Shown here: one piece after another, positions 1 to 11,476 of the stretch
Layout of the letters: every line of letters begins with the position of its first letter
How positions within the stretch are numbered: position 1 is the stretch's first letter
Position numbers and translations under genes: made by a program
The notes under the pieces: generated by a model
Seen by the model: the letters and a program-made list of their open reading frames with translations, nothing else
Databases searched by the model: none
Told to the model about the DNA's origin: nothing
Assembly: GCA_032718565.1 (NCBI GenBank)
Contig: JAVGVS010000004.1
Location: 3,548,802 to 3,612,801 of the forward strand
Origin: Distichodus sexfasciatus
Taxonomy: Eukaryota > Chordata > Actinopteri > Characiformes > Distichodontidae
Length of the DNA stretch: 64,000 nucleotides
Reading direction: 5' to 3'

Positions 1-1235
1 ATCCACTTAAGAGTGATAACAGACTCTCCTGTCGCTCTATATACAGTAGCCACTCTACAGTGTTACAGAGCAGCATTAGTGTTCTAACTCCAGCTACTCA
101 GCTGTGCTAGAGCAGCAGTATTGTTCAACACGAATAGTGTCCAAGAACATATTAAGCAAATCCTGTAAAGCAGCAGTGTCACTCTACAAGTAAATTAACC
201 ACTCTGCATTGCTACGGACCAGTAGTACTATTCTATGTAAACAACAACCACTCTAGATGATCTATATCAGAACTATAACTGTTTCTAACCTCCTGCACAT
301 CCAGTGTAAAAGTGTAAAAGTCAGTTCCACATTGTAGGTAATACTGCATCCAAACTGTCTGTCTATCTACCTCTATTTCTAATTCTAGTTTAAAGTTATA
401 CTTAATATTCCCTGTCTAGTTTAAAATGTATATTTTGTACTTTATTTATTATTGTTTATTCCATGTGCCTTAATTGTTCTTTGTACCCTTTTTCCTACTG
501 CACTGTTAAAACTGGAGCCACGTCGTCTCGTCTCTCTGTATCTGCACAGTATATAGCAGAGACTACAATAAAGTTTACTTTGACTTTGACTATAATGGCT
601 GTTTTTTAACCAGCAACAGCTCTGTAATAACAGAAAGTACAGAGTAGCAGTGTTGTACTAAATAAACAGTAGCCACTCAATATGCCTGAACTACAATGGC
701 ACACTTTATCAGCTGCAAGCGCTATACAAGAACATTGGCAGCAATGGCACTATTTGTAGAATACAATCCATGGAGCATTAATGCTCTACAATAACACAGA
801 GCATCTCTACAGTGCTGCAGAGCAGCAGTGGTATACTATACGAACAGTAACAGTTCTACAATAACAAAGAGCAGCACTATAGAGCAACAGTGTATACTTT
901 TTAAATAGCAGTTTCCTGACAGTGACAGAACAGCACTACAGAGCAACACATACACTATATTACATTAAACATTCTGCATTAACACTGAGAAGCTATGCGC
1001 TGCTGCTGAGCAGCTGAGTTTTATACTAAATGAAGAGTAACCACTATATAATAGCTTAGAGCAGCACAACTGTGCTCCAAAGAAGTAGTGGTTTACTATA
1101 TGAACAGGAGCTGCTCTCCAATAACACAGAGCAGCTATACAGATCAGATCAGCAGTCGTGTTCTATATGAGCAAGTCAGTCTACAATTACAGTATGTAGA
1201 AATAGTGTGGCACTCTACATGAACAGTAAGGCACA
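1..1235. repeat. Degenerate satellite-like array of roughly 60-bp units
   Basis: A loose motif recurs many times: a CCACTCTACA-like block, AATAACACAGAGCAGC, then CTACAGAGCAGCAGTGGT and TACTATATGAACAGTA. Units are strongly diverged and variable in length. The array is broken by an inserted LINE tail (about 380-597). The same motif returns at 4611-4720, beyond the Tc1-like insertion, so the array originally continued across it. Confidence 0.6.
380..597 (+). mobile_element. LINE 3' tail (L2/CR1-like)
   Basis: An AT-rich stretch runs into ACTACAATAAAGTTTACTT and ends with a short TTTGACT repeat. This is the form of the 3' ends of L2/CR1-type non-LTR retrotransposons in fish, which terminate in short tandem repeats instead of poly(A). 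Only the tail is present and no coding part was seen. The family assignment is inference. Confidence 0.45.
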
Positions 1236-2079
1236 GACTGAGCGCCGAGTGTTTTTCTGATCATTGGAGTGAATCAGAGCGTCGTTCATGACCTGCGTTA
1301 AGATGGCGTCAAATAAATGCTGCATGCAATGTTTTCCTGGTGGCAATTTCTGCTGAAATCCAGAGGAGCGCAGAAAACATTGCTATTGTGTTTACATGCC
1401 ATTCAGTTGACGTGCTGGAGGACCAAACATATCCCATGATTCTGTTCGTTTAGTTTAATATTGCTTTCATGGGCTTCAGTGGGTGATGTAAAACCAACTG
1501 TGCAGACTGTCTTTCATATGCTTAAGACTTGTTTTTTTAAATACCCATAACTTTATATGCAAGTTATTTTTGATAAAAAATATATATATACAATATATAC
1601 TTCCATTCCATGTGACGGCATTACACCAAACCAACCATGCAGCACAGAGACTAATTTCCTTCATGTGCCACAGAACTTGTTTTTTATTGTTTTTATTATA
1701 TATATACAGTATACAGTGCTATACTGTATATATATTGTATATATACACACAGTGCTGTGAAAAAGTATTTGCCCCCTTCCTGATTTCTTATTTCTTTGCA
1801 TGTTTGTCACACTTAAATGTTTCAGATTACCAAACAAATGTAAATATTAGACAAATATAACACAGGTAAACACAAAATGCAGTTTTTAAGGGATAATTTT
1901 ATTTATTAAGGAAAAAAACTATCCAAACTTACATGGCCCTATGTGCAAAAGTAATTGCCCCCCTTGAAAAATCATAAAGTAACGGTGGTTAATCACAATT
2001 TTTGGAAATCTGAGTGCTATTTCACCAGCCACACCCAGGCCTGATTACTGCCAGACCTGTTGAATCAAGAGATCACTTA

Positions 2080-4168
2080 AAAAGTAGCCCAAAAGATCCC
2101 AAAAAAGGACGACATCATGCTGCGATCTAAAGAAATTCAGTAACAGACGAGAAACAAAGTAACTGACATCTATCGTTCTGGAAAAGGTTACAAAGCCATT
2201 TCTAAAGCTTTGGGACTCCGGTGAACCACGGTGAGAGCTATTATCCACAAATGGAGAAAACATGGAACATTGATGAACCTTCCTAGGAGTGACTGGCCTA
2301 CAAAAATGTCCCCAAGAGCGCAGCGACGACATCCAAGAGGTCACAAAAGAACCCAGAACAACATCTAAAAACTGCAGGCCTCACTTGCCTCAGTTAAGGT
2401 CAGTGTTCATGACTCAACCATAAATGGCGAAAATAATGAGTAATGAGTTCCAAGGCGAAAACCACTGCTGACCAAAAAGAACATAAAGGCTGGTCTTACT
2501 TTTGCCAAAAAAACACCTTGATGATCCCCAAGTCTTTTGGGATAATATTCTGTGGACTGACGAAACAAAAGCTGAGCTTTTTGGAAGGTGTTACATCTAG
2601 CATCCCGTTACATCTGGCGTAAAAGTAACACAGCATTTCAGAAAAAGAACATCATGCCAACAGCCAAACATGGTCTGGGGCTGCTTTGCTGCTTCAGGAC
2701 CTGGACGACTTGCTGTGACTGACAGAACCACGAATTCTGCTCTCTACCAAAAAATCCTGAAGGAGAATGTGTGGCCATCAGTTCGTGACCTCAAGCTGAA
2801 GCGCACTTGGGTTCCACAGCAGTTGATCCAAAACACACCAGCAAGTCCACCTCTGAATGGCTTAAAAATACTAAATGAAGGTTTTGGAGTGGCCTAGTCA
2901 AAGTCTGGACTTGAGTCCAGTTAAGATTAGTGATGGGAAGTTCGGATCATTTTACCGACTCGGACCTTCGAGTCTCGTTCAGCAAAATGAACAAATCTTT
3001 TTTCGAGTCATTTCGTTCATTTTAGCAAAATATAATTAAAATGTTACCTGTTACCTCCCTAACACATCTACTGCTTACACAAACGTTGATCACACTACAA
3101 ACAAGACAAAACTATAATGCTATAAGAAACAGAAAATATTAATTCATTGTTTACCTGGGTCTTTAGTCTATGATTTGCTCACCTCGCCTCTTATCTGACA
3201 AGTTTCCGGGTTTGAGTCGTTCGTTCATCACGTGACAGCCCAATTAGCTAACCAACGCAGTCTGAGCCGGAAACAGAATTGATTAGTTCATCTCTCGAGT
3301 CTTTGGGTTTGAGTTGTTCGTTCATCATGTGACAGCCCCATAAGCTTAACCTACGCAGTCTGAGCCGGAAAGAGAATTGATTAGTTCATCTCTCGAGTCT
3401 TCGGGTTTGAGTCGTTCGTTCATCACGTGACAGCCCCATAGGCTTAACCTATGCAGTCTGAAACTTGATTTGATCTCTGATAGTGATTTCAGCATCATAT
3501 GGGCAAAATTTAAAGAATAACCAACTCATTATTACCTTTCAGTACATTCAGTGTTATGGAAAAGAACCATCATGACAGAAATTCACACATTTATAAACTA
3601 AATAATAAATAAATAAATAAATAATCAATTCTCTTTCCGGCTCAGACTGCATAGGTTAAGCTTATGGGGCTGGCACGTGATGAACGAACGACTCAAACCC
3701 GAAGACTCGAGAGATAAACTAATCAATTCTGTTTCCGGCTCAGACTGAGTTGGTTAAGCTTATGGGGCTGTCACATGATGAACGAACAACTCGAAAAACC
3801 CGAAGACTCGAAACAGGTGAATCAATAATTCCAATACAGAAACTATAGGAAGTTGCGCAAATGCGCATGCGCGACTAAACGAATCACTCCCACGAGACGA
3901 CTCGTTCTTCCCGAGTCACATTAAAGATTCGTTCAAAATGAACGAATCGTTCAAGAACGACCCATCACTAGTTGAGATGCTGTGGCATGACCTTAAAAAG
4001 GCGGTTCATGTTCGGAAAGCCTCCAATATGGCTGAATTAAAACAATTCTGCAAAGAAGAGTGGGCCAAAATCCCTCCACAGCCATGTGAAAGACTCATTG
4101 CCAGTTATTGCAAACGCTTAATTGTAGTTGTTACTGCAAAAGGTGGCACAACCAGTTATTATGTTTAG
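2080..4168 (+). pseudogene. Tc1-like transposase remnant
   Basis: Fragments of a Tc1-family transposase (DDE cut-and-paste enzyme) can be read in several frames. VWGCFAASGPGRLAV at about 2670-2720 corresponds to the conserved VWGCF block. After the insertion, EMLWHDLKKAVHVRKASN (from about 3974) is the C-terminal catalytic-domain block, ending KGGTTSYYV near 4165. Frameshifts, stops and the hAT insertion show it is dead. Confidence 0.8.
2928..3970. mobile_element. hAT-type MITE nested in the Tc1-like element
   Basis: The ends are TAGTGATGGG and CCCATCACTA, flanked by 8-bp duplications GTTAAGAT (2920-2927) and GTTGAGAT (3971-3978) that differ at one base. This length is typical of hAT insertions. 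The interior is non-coding and strongly palindromic. About three copies of a roughly 100-bp unit with GAGCCGGAAA...GAATTGATTAGTTC at 3190-3470 face two inverted copies at 3625-3815. Confidence 0.85.
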
Positions 4169-4719
4169 GGGGCAATGACTTTTTCACATAAGGCCATGTA
4201 GGTTTGGATTTTTTTTCCCTTAATAAATAAAATCATCACTTAAAAACTGCATTTTGTGTTTACTTGGGTTATCTTTGTCTAATATTTAAATTTGTTTGAT
4301 CATCTGAAACATTTAAGTGTGACAAACATGCAAAAAAAAGAATCAGGAAGGCGGCAAATACTTTTTCACAGCACTGTATGTATATATATATATATGTCTT
4401 GGCACACAGGTAAACAGGACACACAAGACATCCTGATTACTGCCTCACAGGTAAACACACAAAATTACAAATGCTGCAGGTTTTTGCTAAACAGTGTAAA
4501 ATGCATGTCAATTAAGCGCAGCTACAAAACGCAACGAGGGCGTTTGGAGGGCGTTCAGAGTACGTTCATTTATCCAAGATTCGAACGCCTGTGTGGATAG
4601 GGCCTAAAAGCTCAACACCAGCATAGCGCAGCACTACAGTCATCCAGAGCAGCAGTGGTATACTGTACCATATGAACCGAAGCCACTCTATAATAATATA
4701 GAACTACAGAGGCACTTCT

Positions 4720-5596
4720 GATGCACGTTTTCTACCATTCCACAATATCAGAGGTGGCAGAGTAACTATGAGGCAATGAAAACACCAAAGAAATTAAGTG
4801 CTTTTTGGTTCTAAAGAGTCTGAATACTGCAGCAAAGTGCAGCAGAGGTGCAGTAGAGTTACACATTGGCACAAAGTGACAAGGACGCGTTAGAGGCTCT
4901 GAGTCTGTTACGCAGTTGGCATTCAGAGAACTGCTAAGCCAGTCAGTCACACCGTCACGTTGCCCGGGCAGGTAACCAGGGCCAAGTTAAGGACTTAGAG
5001 GTCAGAGCAGCTACGTAGTGTTTTAAAGGCACTGCCACCCGCGAGCACACAGACACGATAACCACCACCGCTGTCACCAGCTCTCAAGTCACCGCTGGCT
5101 TTGCAGGAGTGACGTACTCGCGAAATGTCACCTCTGGCAGCTGGCACCATGCCCAATCTGCCATTAACGGTTTCAGACAGCAGGAGAACTGCATGTTCCT
5201 CTCTGCTATGTGTTCAATCGAGGAACCCAGTATTACCTGAAGCAAACAATGAAATTAAAGCAATTGATTTAGATTATAAATAATGTATCTAAAATTAATT
5301 TAATGTTAGATAAAACATTAACAATATTATATTAAGTAATTAATTAAAGAGTTGAGTTAAGCTTTATTTATACAAAGCAAGTAAAACATTCAGATTGTTT
5401 TGCTGATGCACTGTTTTAATATTAATAAATCTAATTTGAGCCTCAAGTATGTGTATATGTACTGTATATATAAAATTGGTAAAACAAAAAGCTTTTACTG
5501 CCACCAGTATGTGTGTGTATCAATATATTTTATATATTTTTTATTTTATTCGTTTTTTTATTTAATATGCGAGACCAGTCAGAGCTGATGCCATAC
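4720..5596. other. Intronic sequence, nothing recognised
   Basis: This stretch lies left of the last visible exon. It is mostly unique-looking, with AT-rich parts at 5240-5560. No exon-like frame with splice sites, RNA gene or mobile element was recognised. Confidence 0.5.
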
Positions 5597-5700
5597 CTCT
5601 GGTCTGGAGCCCCGGCCCACATGCCTCCTGGGCGCCTTTGTCCTCTTGCCGGATGCTCCACGGAACCAACTGGCACCGCCGCCACTTGTGGGTCTTCCAC
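5597..5700 (-). CDS. thsd7a: THSD7A exon A (104 bp, last exon visible)
   Basis: The acceptor is TGTGCCCGCAG at 5702-5701 and the donor is AGAG|GTATGG at 5596. The phase is 1 in and 1 out, 34 whole codons. It reads WKTHKWRRCQLVPWS, IRQEDKGAQEACGPG and LQTR, the opening of a divergent TSP1 module that is highly characteristic of THSD7A. I found no continuation on the minus strand between 1 and 5596, so the next exon lies beyond the left edge. The apparent open frame running leftwards past 5596 is intronic. Confidence 0.93.
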
Positions 5701-5887
5701 CTGCGGGCACAAAGCCACATCACAGCTGGCACCATTAGCTGAGACACAACGTGGAAAAAAACACCAGTGCGTTGCGAAAATCAGAGCAGGAGAGTCAGAG
5801 CAAGAGCTAGATCTCCTCTACACCTGCAGCAGCTTACACGGTCAACTGCAGATGCCTTTAAAGCAGCCCAGACTCAACTGTTGCTCA

Positions 5888-7610
5888 CTTTTGCATCATA
5901 TAGCGAGAGAGAGAGGAAGAGAGAGGGAGGATAGCTGGGGGAGGAAAGCAGAAGCAGAAAAGAACTTGGAGGGATATGAGAGAGAGACAGAGAAGAAAGA
6001 CATAGGAGAGAGATTGAAGGAGAAGAAACAGAGAGAGAGATGCAGAGAATGAAAGGGTAAGAAGAAAAGGGTAAGGGAGGGAGAGAGAGAGAGAGAGAGA
6101 GAGAGATCATAGGGGACTAAGAGAGTGAAGAAGAAAACGGGGGAAAAAACAGTTGAATGGATAAGAGAAAGGAAGAGGGTTGTAACTAAAGTAAAGAGAG
6201 AGAAACACTTGGGGATAAGGACAAAGAAACAATGAGGGAGTTTAAAGAAATTGAAAGATATAAAAATTAAAGATAAATGGGAGCTGAGAAAGGTCAAATG
6301 GGACTAGATAGATACAGAAAAAAGAGGGAGGGATAAGAGAGGTAGAGAAAGAACACTAACAGATGTAGGTAAGGAGAAAGATGAGAAAGAAGCAGAAGAG
6401 AGAGACTGAGAGATGAGATTGCGAGAGATTAAGATGACAAAAAGGGGAAACAGAAAAAGATGACTTAAGAATGGGAAGAGATGAGGAGAAAGAAACGGAA
6501 TAATGTTTGGAGAGAAAAAATGTGAATAACTAGGGAAAAGTAAGGAAGATGAAACAGGAGAGAAAGGGAGAGGGAGAGATGAGGTTAATAAAGATATAGA
6601 AAGGGATAAAGGGAGAGAGAAAGATCATAGGGGACTGGGAGAGATGAAAGAGAGAGAGAGAGAAACAGAAAAACGAGTTGAAGGAGAGAAAGGTTCAGAA
6701 GGAGAAAGATTCAGAAAAATTATTTAAGGGATGAGAGAGATTGTAAGAGAGAGAGAAAGTGGAAGAGAATATTAGACTAGGAGAGAGAAGGAGAGAGAAA
6801 CCAAAAAAGAGAGAGTGATAACTTGGGAGACTCAGGGAGAGAAGAAGGAAAACAACAAAATGTTGAAGAGAAAGAAGGAGGGAGAAACAGGACAAAAAAT
6901 TAGATCCAATGGGACTGAGAAAAGGAGGAGAGTAAGAGAGAGAGATTTTAGGAGATTGGGAGAGAGAAACAGTGAAAAATAATTAGTGGGAGATACCATT
7001 GGAGAATAAGAGAGGGACCATAAGAGACTGGGAGAGAGAAATTTTAAAAAGTTGGAGAGAAGAGAGAGAGAGCCTAGTACAGAGAAACTGAAAAAAGAGT
7101 TGGGAGAGAGAAAGAAATAGGGAGAGATATTCTAGAAGACTGGAAGAGAGAGAATGAAGAGAAACTAAAAGAAGGGAATAACAAAAGAAGAGGGGTAGAG
7201 AGAGAGAATGAAGGAGACTAGGAGTTACAAAGTAGAAGAAATTGACAAAAGACAGTGGGATAAGAGAGAAAGAAGACCGGAATGAGACAGAAAAATACAT
7301 GAAAGTATGAAAGGACAATAACTGAAAAAGAGAGTTTGAGGGAAGAAAGATAGACAGAGAAGGAGAGAGAAAGAGAATAAGCGAGAGCTGATAACAGATA
7401 TATACATATACATATATATATACACATAGAGTGAAAATGCACAACTGCAGGAGACTGGAAGAGACAAAGAGAAAGAAACAAGACTTGCAGGGATAAGAGA
7501 GGGAGAATGACAAAAGAGTTGGGATTGGGAAATGAGAGAGACACTGAAGAATATTGAAAAGAAACAGATAAAAAGAAAGAATTAAAGAGAGAGTGAAAAA
7601 GATAGAGACA
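5888..7610 (+). repeat. Long homopurine (GA-rich) tract filling an intron
   Basis: For about 1.7 kb the + strand is overwhelmingly A and G, built from GAGAGA, GGGAGA, AAAGAG and GAAAGA blocks with only scattered pyrimidines. A short TATACATATA interruption lies near 7400. It occupies almost all of the 1920-bp intron between exons B and A. The pre-mRNA of the minus-strand gene is therefore nearly pure C/U here. Apparent long open frames on the minus strand are only a result of the biased composition. Confidence 0.93.
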
Positions 7611-7620
7611 GTGTACATAC

Positions 7621-7765
7621 TTATAGCCAGGGCAGGGAGGAGTCGGGGTTGTGGCTTCACACTCTTTCTCCTCATACAGTGTCTCTGGACAGTCCAGTCC
7701 TCCGTTAGCCGGCTTCTGGAGGACAACGCGATAGCGTGATTGCTTACTCTTCTGCCCACCTGAAA
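7621..7765 (-). CDS. thsd7a: THSD7A exon B (145 bp; alternative acceptor gives 139 bp)
   Basis: The donor is TATAA|GTATGT at 7620. Two in-frame acceptors lie six bases apart: TCTATAG ending at 7766 and TTTCAG ending at 7760. The longer form adds two residues (VS instead of G at the joint). The body reads GGQKSKQSRYRVVLQKPANG, GLDCPETLYEEKECE, then a threonine/proline stretch and CPGYK. It closes the canonical module begun in exon C. The phase is 2 in and 2 out, joining to the G that opens exon A to give lysine. Confidence 0.9.
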
Positions 7766-8381
7766 CTATAGACAGAAGAAGAACATAAAAAACCAATTTG
7801 ATCAGTTAGTCGTGTTAACGTGTCTTCTTTACTTAAACTTAAAACAATAATTAATGCAATTTCAACTTGATTTTCTAAGAAAAAATTGTCAACATGCCAC
7901 ACACACTGTAAAAAATTCTGTCTGGATCTATCTAGAAACTTAAGATGAATATATTCTAGTTTTAGCTTTGTATTGATCTCTGTAAGATGTATATTACTGA
8001 AAAGAATAATATATTGCTTTTTCAGTTTGGCATATTTCTTGTTAACACATTCATTCCTAAATGTTACAATGAATAAAGTTTGTTGAAATTGCATAAATTA
8101 TCATTTTAAGTAAAAGAAAATGAAAGACCTATTTTAACATTACTTCCTGATTAAATTGTTCATCGCAGGACCAATATCAGGTGAAACTGACATTTTAAAG
8201 CATTAATGGCATCGGTCAAGGAAATATCAAATGATGCCACACTATAAATCTCAGCTGCATGTTTGTCATAGTACTCCAGGGGCTGTTAGCTGCCAGCTGA
8301 AAGTTAACAGCTTTTTTGACCTCACCTGAAAGTTTGCTCCAAACTCAAAAAAGTTAAAAGGTAGAACGAGAACGGTTGTAC

Positions 8382-8497
8382 CTGGGCTGCAGGAAGTAGG
8401 GCAGGGTGTCCATTCGCTGAAGGGGGTCATAATGCAGTCCTTTTTGCAGGGCAACACACACGGCCTCACCGACTGTGGCCGAGAAGCCTCTGGACAT
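8382..8497 (-). CDS. thsd7a: THSD7A exon C (116 bp)
   Basis: The acceptor is TTTTTAG at 8499-8498 and the donor is CCCAG|GTACAA at 8381. The phase is 1 in and 1 out. It encodes CPEASRPQSVRPC, VLPCKKDCIMTPFSEWTPC and PTSCSP. The first base completes the lysine codon begun at the end of exon D (PPKK-CPE), confirming that the two are consecutive despite the very long intron. It carries the CxLPCKKDC spacer typical of THSD7 proteins. Confidence 0.92.
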
Positions 8498-8594
8498 CTA
8501 AAAACAAAAAGACTTAAATTTTTCTGTGTTTCTTATAGAGGCTGTAAGACTACATTGATATGTTGATTCAACGATAAACAGCTTTGATCCAAAA

Positions 8595-9999
8595 TAGGGC
8601 TGCACTATTTTGATAGTCGACTAGTCATCGACTATTAAAACAGATTAGTCGCCTAATCGGATTATAAATTCCATGATTATAAAATGGCTCCTATTTAGCT
8701 ACCAGCCTTTACATTTAGCATGGGGTTATTTAAATTTTGTGGTAAATAATAAAGACAAGAAAGATACTTCACTCAAAAACATATTTTAATAAATACGTTT
8801 CTTCTTTGCCTTATCTAGGGTGAAATTGTCTCAGACTTTAGAGCGTTTAATACGCAATGATGCCTGATTTGTGGCCGCCATAGGGTATAGCGTCACATCA
8901 AAGACCAAAACTAGAGCACGCAAAATGGCTTGCCGCCAAAAAAAAAGTCTCGAGCGTAAATGTTAAGAAAAATTAAGAATCGAGTGCGCGGTTGAGAAAC
9001 TACTGCGCGCAAACTGTTTTTTTCCTCTCCCGAATGTCTTTTTTCCTCTCGATGTGTTAAATATGCTCGCACGCAAAGTAGATTACCGACGAGCGGCTTT
9101 TTTGCTCGAGCGAGATTTCTACGCGCGCGGTTTGAAAGGGGCGGGGTATCGGCAGTTTCTGCCTGCGAATCCTATTGGCCGATGACTCCTTGTTTTGTGA
9201 TGATACTGCGAAAATGGTAACATACCATTATAACATTTATGAGCGAGTGACAAAGGCGTTGGTTACTTTACCGTTTTGTCTGCTTATCAAACGTATAAGA
9301 CCTAACTATTAAATTATTATTATAGAGTCGATAAACTATAACTTGCGTTTAACCTACCTGTCGGCGTTCCTCTTCCTCCGACATCTTTGGTTTTTCTGTA
9401 GGAACTTTCTTAAGCCAATCACAAAACCAGGAGCCATCGGCCAATAGGATTCACAGGCAGAAACTGCCAAAACCCCGCCCCCAAACTGCCAAAACCCCGC
9501 CCCCAAACTGTCCAAACCCCGCCCCTTTCAAACCACACGCGTAGAAATCTCACTCGACGGTAATCTACTTTGCGTGCGAGGACATTTAACACATCGAGAG
9601 GAAAAAAGACATTCGAGAGAGGAAAAGTACAGTATCATCAAATACAATATCATCACAATCGCGCACTCGATCCACTTGTGCTCTCGAGTTTCACATTTGC
9701 GCTCGCGAAATTTTTGCGGCAAGCCATTTTGCGCGCTCTAGTTTTGGCGTTGATGTGACGCCATAGGGCCATTCTTCTAGCTGTCACTGAATGCTATTGC
9801 GCAAGAGCGAATCTCACCAGAGCGTGGTGTATTGGTGCACTCTATTGGAAAGCGGTAGTATTGCACAGGTGGAAAGGAAGGAAAACGTCTTACTCCGTTT
9901 AAAAATACGTCTGGCGACAATTATCGACAATCAAATTCGTCAGCGACTATTTTTATTGTCGATTTTTATCGACAATGTCGAATAATTGTTGCACCCCTA
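8595..9999. mobile_element. hAT-type MITE with perfect 8-bp target duplication
   Basis: The ends TAGGGCTGCA and TTGCACCCCTA are flanked by ATCCAAAA at 8587-8594 and again at 10000-10007. The subterminal sequence has repeated GTCGACTA/TCGACAAT motifs in both orientations. No transposase frame was found, so it was mobilised in trans. A second element sits inside it. Confidence 0.9.
8886..9760. mobile_element. Inner foldback element nested in the 8595-9999 MITE
   Basis: Long inverted arms (about 8891-9185 and 9405-9756) begin CGTCACATCAA...CCAAAACTAGAGC and end in the mirror image. CCATAGGG occurs at both edges (8878-8885 and 9761-9768) and may be an 8-bp target duplication. Because the arms could also be read as starting at TATAGCGTCAC, the exact edge is uncertain. 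The right arm holds about three copies of a roughly 20-bp AACCCCGCCCCCAAACTG-like unit (9463-9520). Confidence 0.65.
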
Positions 10000-10032
10000 A
10001 TCCAAAATATAAACATCAGGCATTATGTATAC

Positions 10033-10258
10033 TGTAACTCAGGGTATTTATCATTGGGAACACACCACAGCACAATGAAATGTGACCTCTGCCTTTAACC
10101 CATCCGTGAAGGAGTACTGGGCAGCTAACATGGACAGCGCCTGGCGAACAGTTCTTGGGGACGGTGTCCTGCTCATGAGTCCCTCAGGAGTAACTTTACC
10201 AATCTGGGATTTGAACCAGCGACCTTCTGATCACGAGACGAATTCCCTAACCGTTACA
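10033..10258 (-). mobile_element. tRNA-derived SINE
   Basis: On the minus strand it starts with GTGTAACGGTTAGGGAATTC and carries the pol III B-box-like GGTTCAAATCC. It continues with ACTCATGAGCAGGACACCGT, the GGGTTAAAGGCAGAGGTCAC block and a GTGTGTTCCCAATG tail. The same family recurs at 43686-43900, 45225-45420 and (tail only) 16290-16375. Its tRNA-like head is not a functional tRNA. Confidence 0.75.
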
Positions 10259-10426
10259 CCAGCATCAGCCCCAGCTTTGTCATGCCCCCCCATTCACCCC
10301 CCCCAAAAAAAACAAAAACGTCCCGGGGGGGTGGGGAGTGGGAATCGCAGTAATACGCAGTGATCCACACATACGCACGTTCTCTCACTCCGTCAGGTGC
10401 GCAATTTATTTACAGTTCTCCAAAGT

Positions 10427-10546
10427 GCTACTGTCTCGCCTGCAGGTTCTTGTTTGCTTGCTCCAGTTTCCGGGATATTTTATTCAATTTGCGGGCATCA
10501 GGGAGACGCTATCAGTATGCGGGAGACTTGGGATCCCTGCATATTG
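10427..10546 (+). repeat. Dispersed repeat, copy 1
   Basis: TGCTCCAGTTTCCGGGATAT, then a GCATCAGGGAGACGC block and GGGAGACTTGGGATCCCTG are shared with 18006-18138 in the same orientation. The family is not recognised. Confidence 0.65.
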
Positions 10547-11476
10547 ATCATATTTCTTTTCTCTCATCTTTATTTGCAAAATTGGCATTGATGTAATGGA
10601 ATGGAAAGTAATCAACTTACACTAATATTGTAATAGTTCCATTAGATCATTGACTACATTTTAATATGTACAACTGTCTGAGTGTCTCTCTGACATTCCT
10701 CCCAGCCCAACTTTTTGCACATGGCCCTACAGTCTCATGCCCTTTAATGAGACATTGCGGGGCGTTTCTCTATGCTAATTCAGAAAAACTGCCACTTACA
10801 AAAGCATGGGATTCATCATTCTTAGGAACACAGGTGCGAACAGTTCTGCTGCTTAAGAACACGGCATGAATCCCACGTAGATTGTTGTTAGCAAATTTCT
10901 TAAGAAAATTCATAAGAAGATATTGGTGAATGAGGCACAGTATTATTAGTATTTGAAACTCAAATTACCTATGAGTAGAGAACTTCAGTGTGATGTTTTC
11001 TGTTCTTTCATTTAGTCCTACATGACCATGGATAATGTATTATGAAATTAATGTTGTTATACTCTGTAAGAAAAGAGTAATGAGGTAATTTTGGAAATAT
11101 GAATTTTAACTTGGTAGAGAGATTTGAAATTTGGGGTTATACAAGTGCTTCTGTAATCTAATCGTAAAATACTATAACAATGCTTGTGCTAATTTTGAGG
11201 TAGTTTGGGGGGGCACTATGTGAGGAGGGAATGGTCAGGAATTTTTTTATCAGAAGCAGTATTTTTTTCTAATGTTTTGAGGCTGAGACCCATTTTTAAA
11301 CACAGAAAATCTCCAGCCTTTGAAAACAATCACTTGGAACTTACAATCCAGAGGCACAAAAATATCACAAACAATTCAGATACTATCATCCCACAGCTGT
11401 ATAGAAGTCAATGGCATTATTTTTCTTCTCATTATCTCAAGATCATGACTTACATTCATGAAAAATTTAGTTTTGA

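Larger units (their letters stand above)
1750..4376 (+). mobile_element. Tc1-like DNA transposon, decayed, with nested hAT insertion
   Basis: The left end starts CAGTGCTGTGAAAAAGTATT. The right end is its inverted copy (AATACTTTTTCACAGCACTG) ending at 4376, followed by TA. The terminal inverted repeats extend about 210 bp (1750-1960 and 4167-4376), as in Tc1 elements with long IR/DR ends. The left TA looks mutated. Without the 1043-bp insert at 2928-3970 the element is about 1.58 kb, normal for Tc1/mariner. Confidence 0.9.

Noticed and set aside
4732..4950. Possible further THSD7A exon left of exon A
   Set aside because: The minus-strand frame lacks the expected TSP1 cysteine/tryptophan pattern and has no suitable acceptor and donor in phase.
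5874..7796. Long serine/leucine/phenylalanine-rich frames on the minus strand
   Set aside because: They are translations of the CT-rich complement of the purine tract. Only the part from 7621 to 7765 is a real exon.
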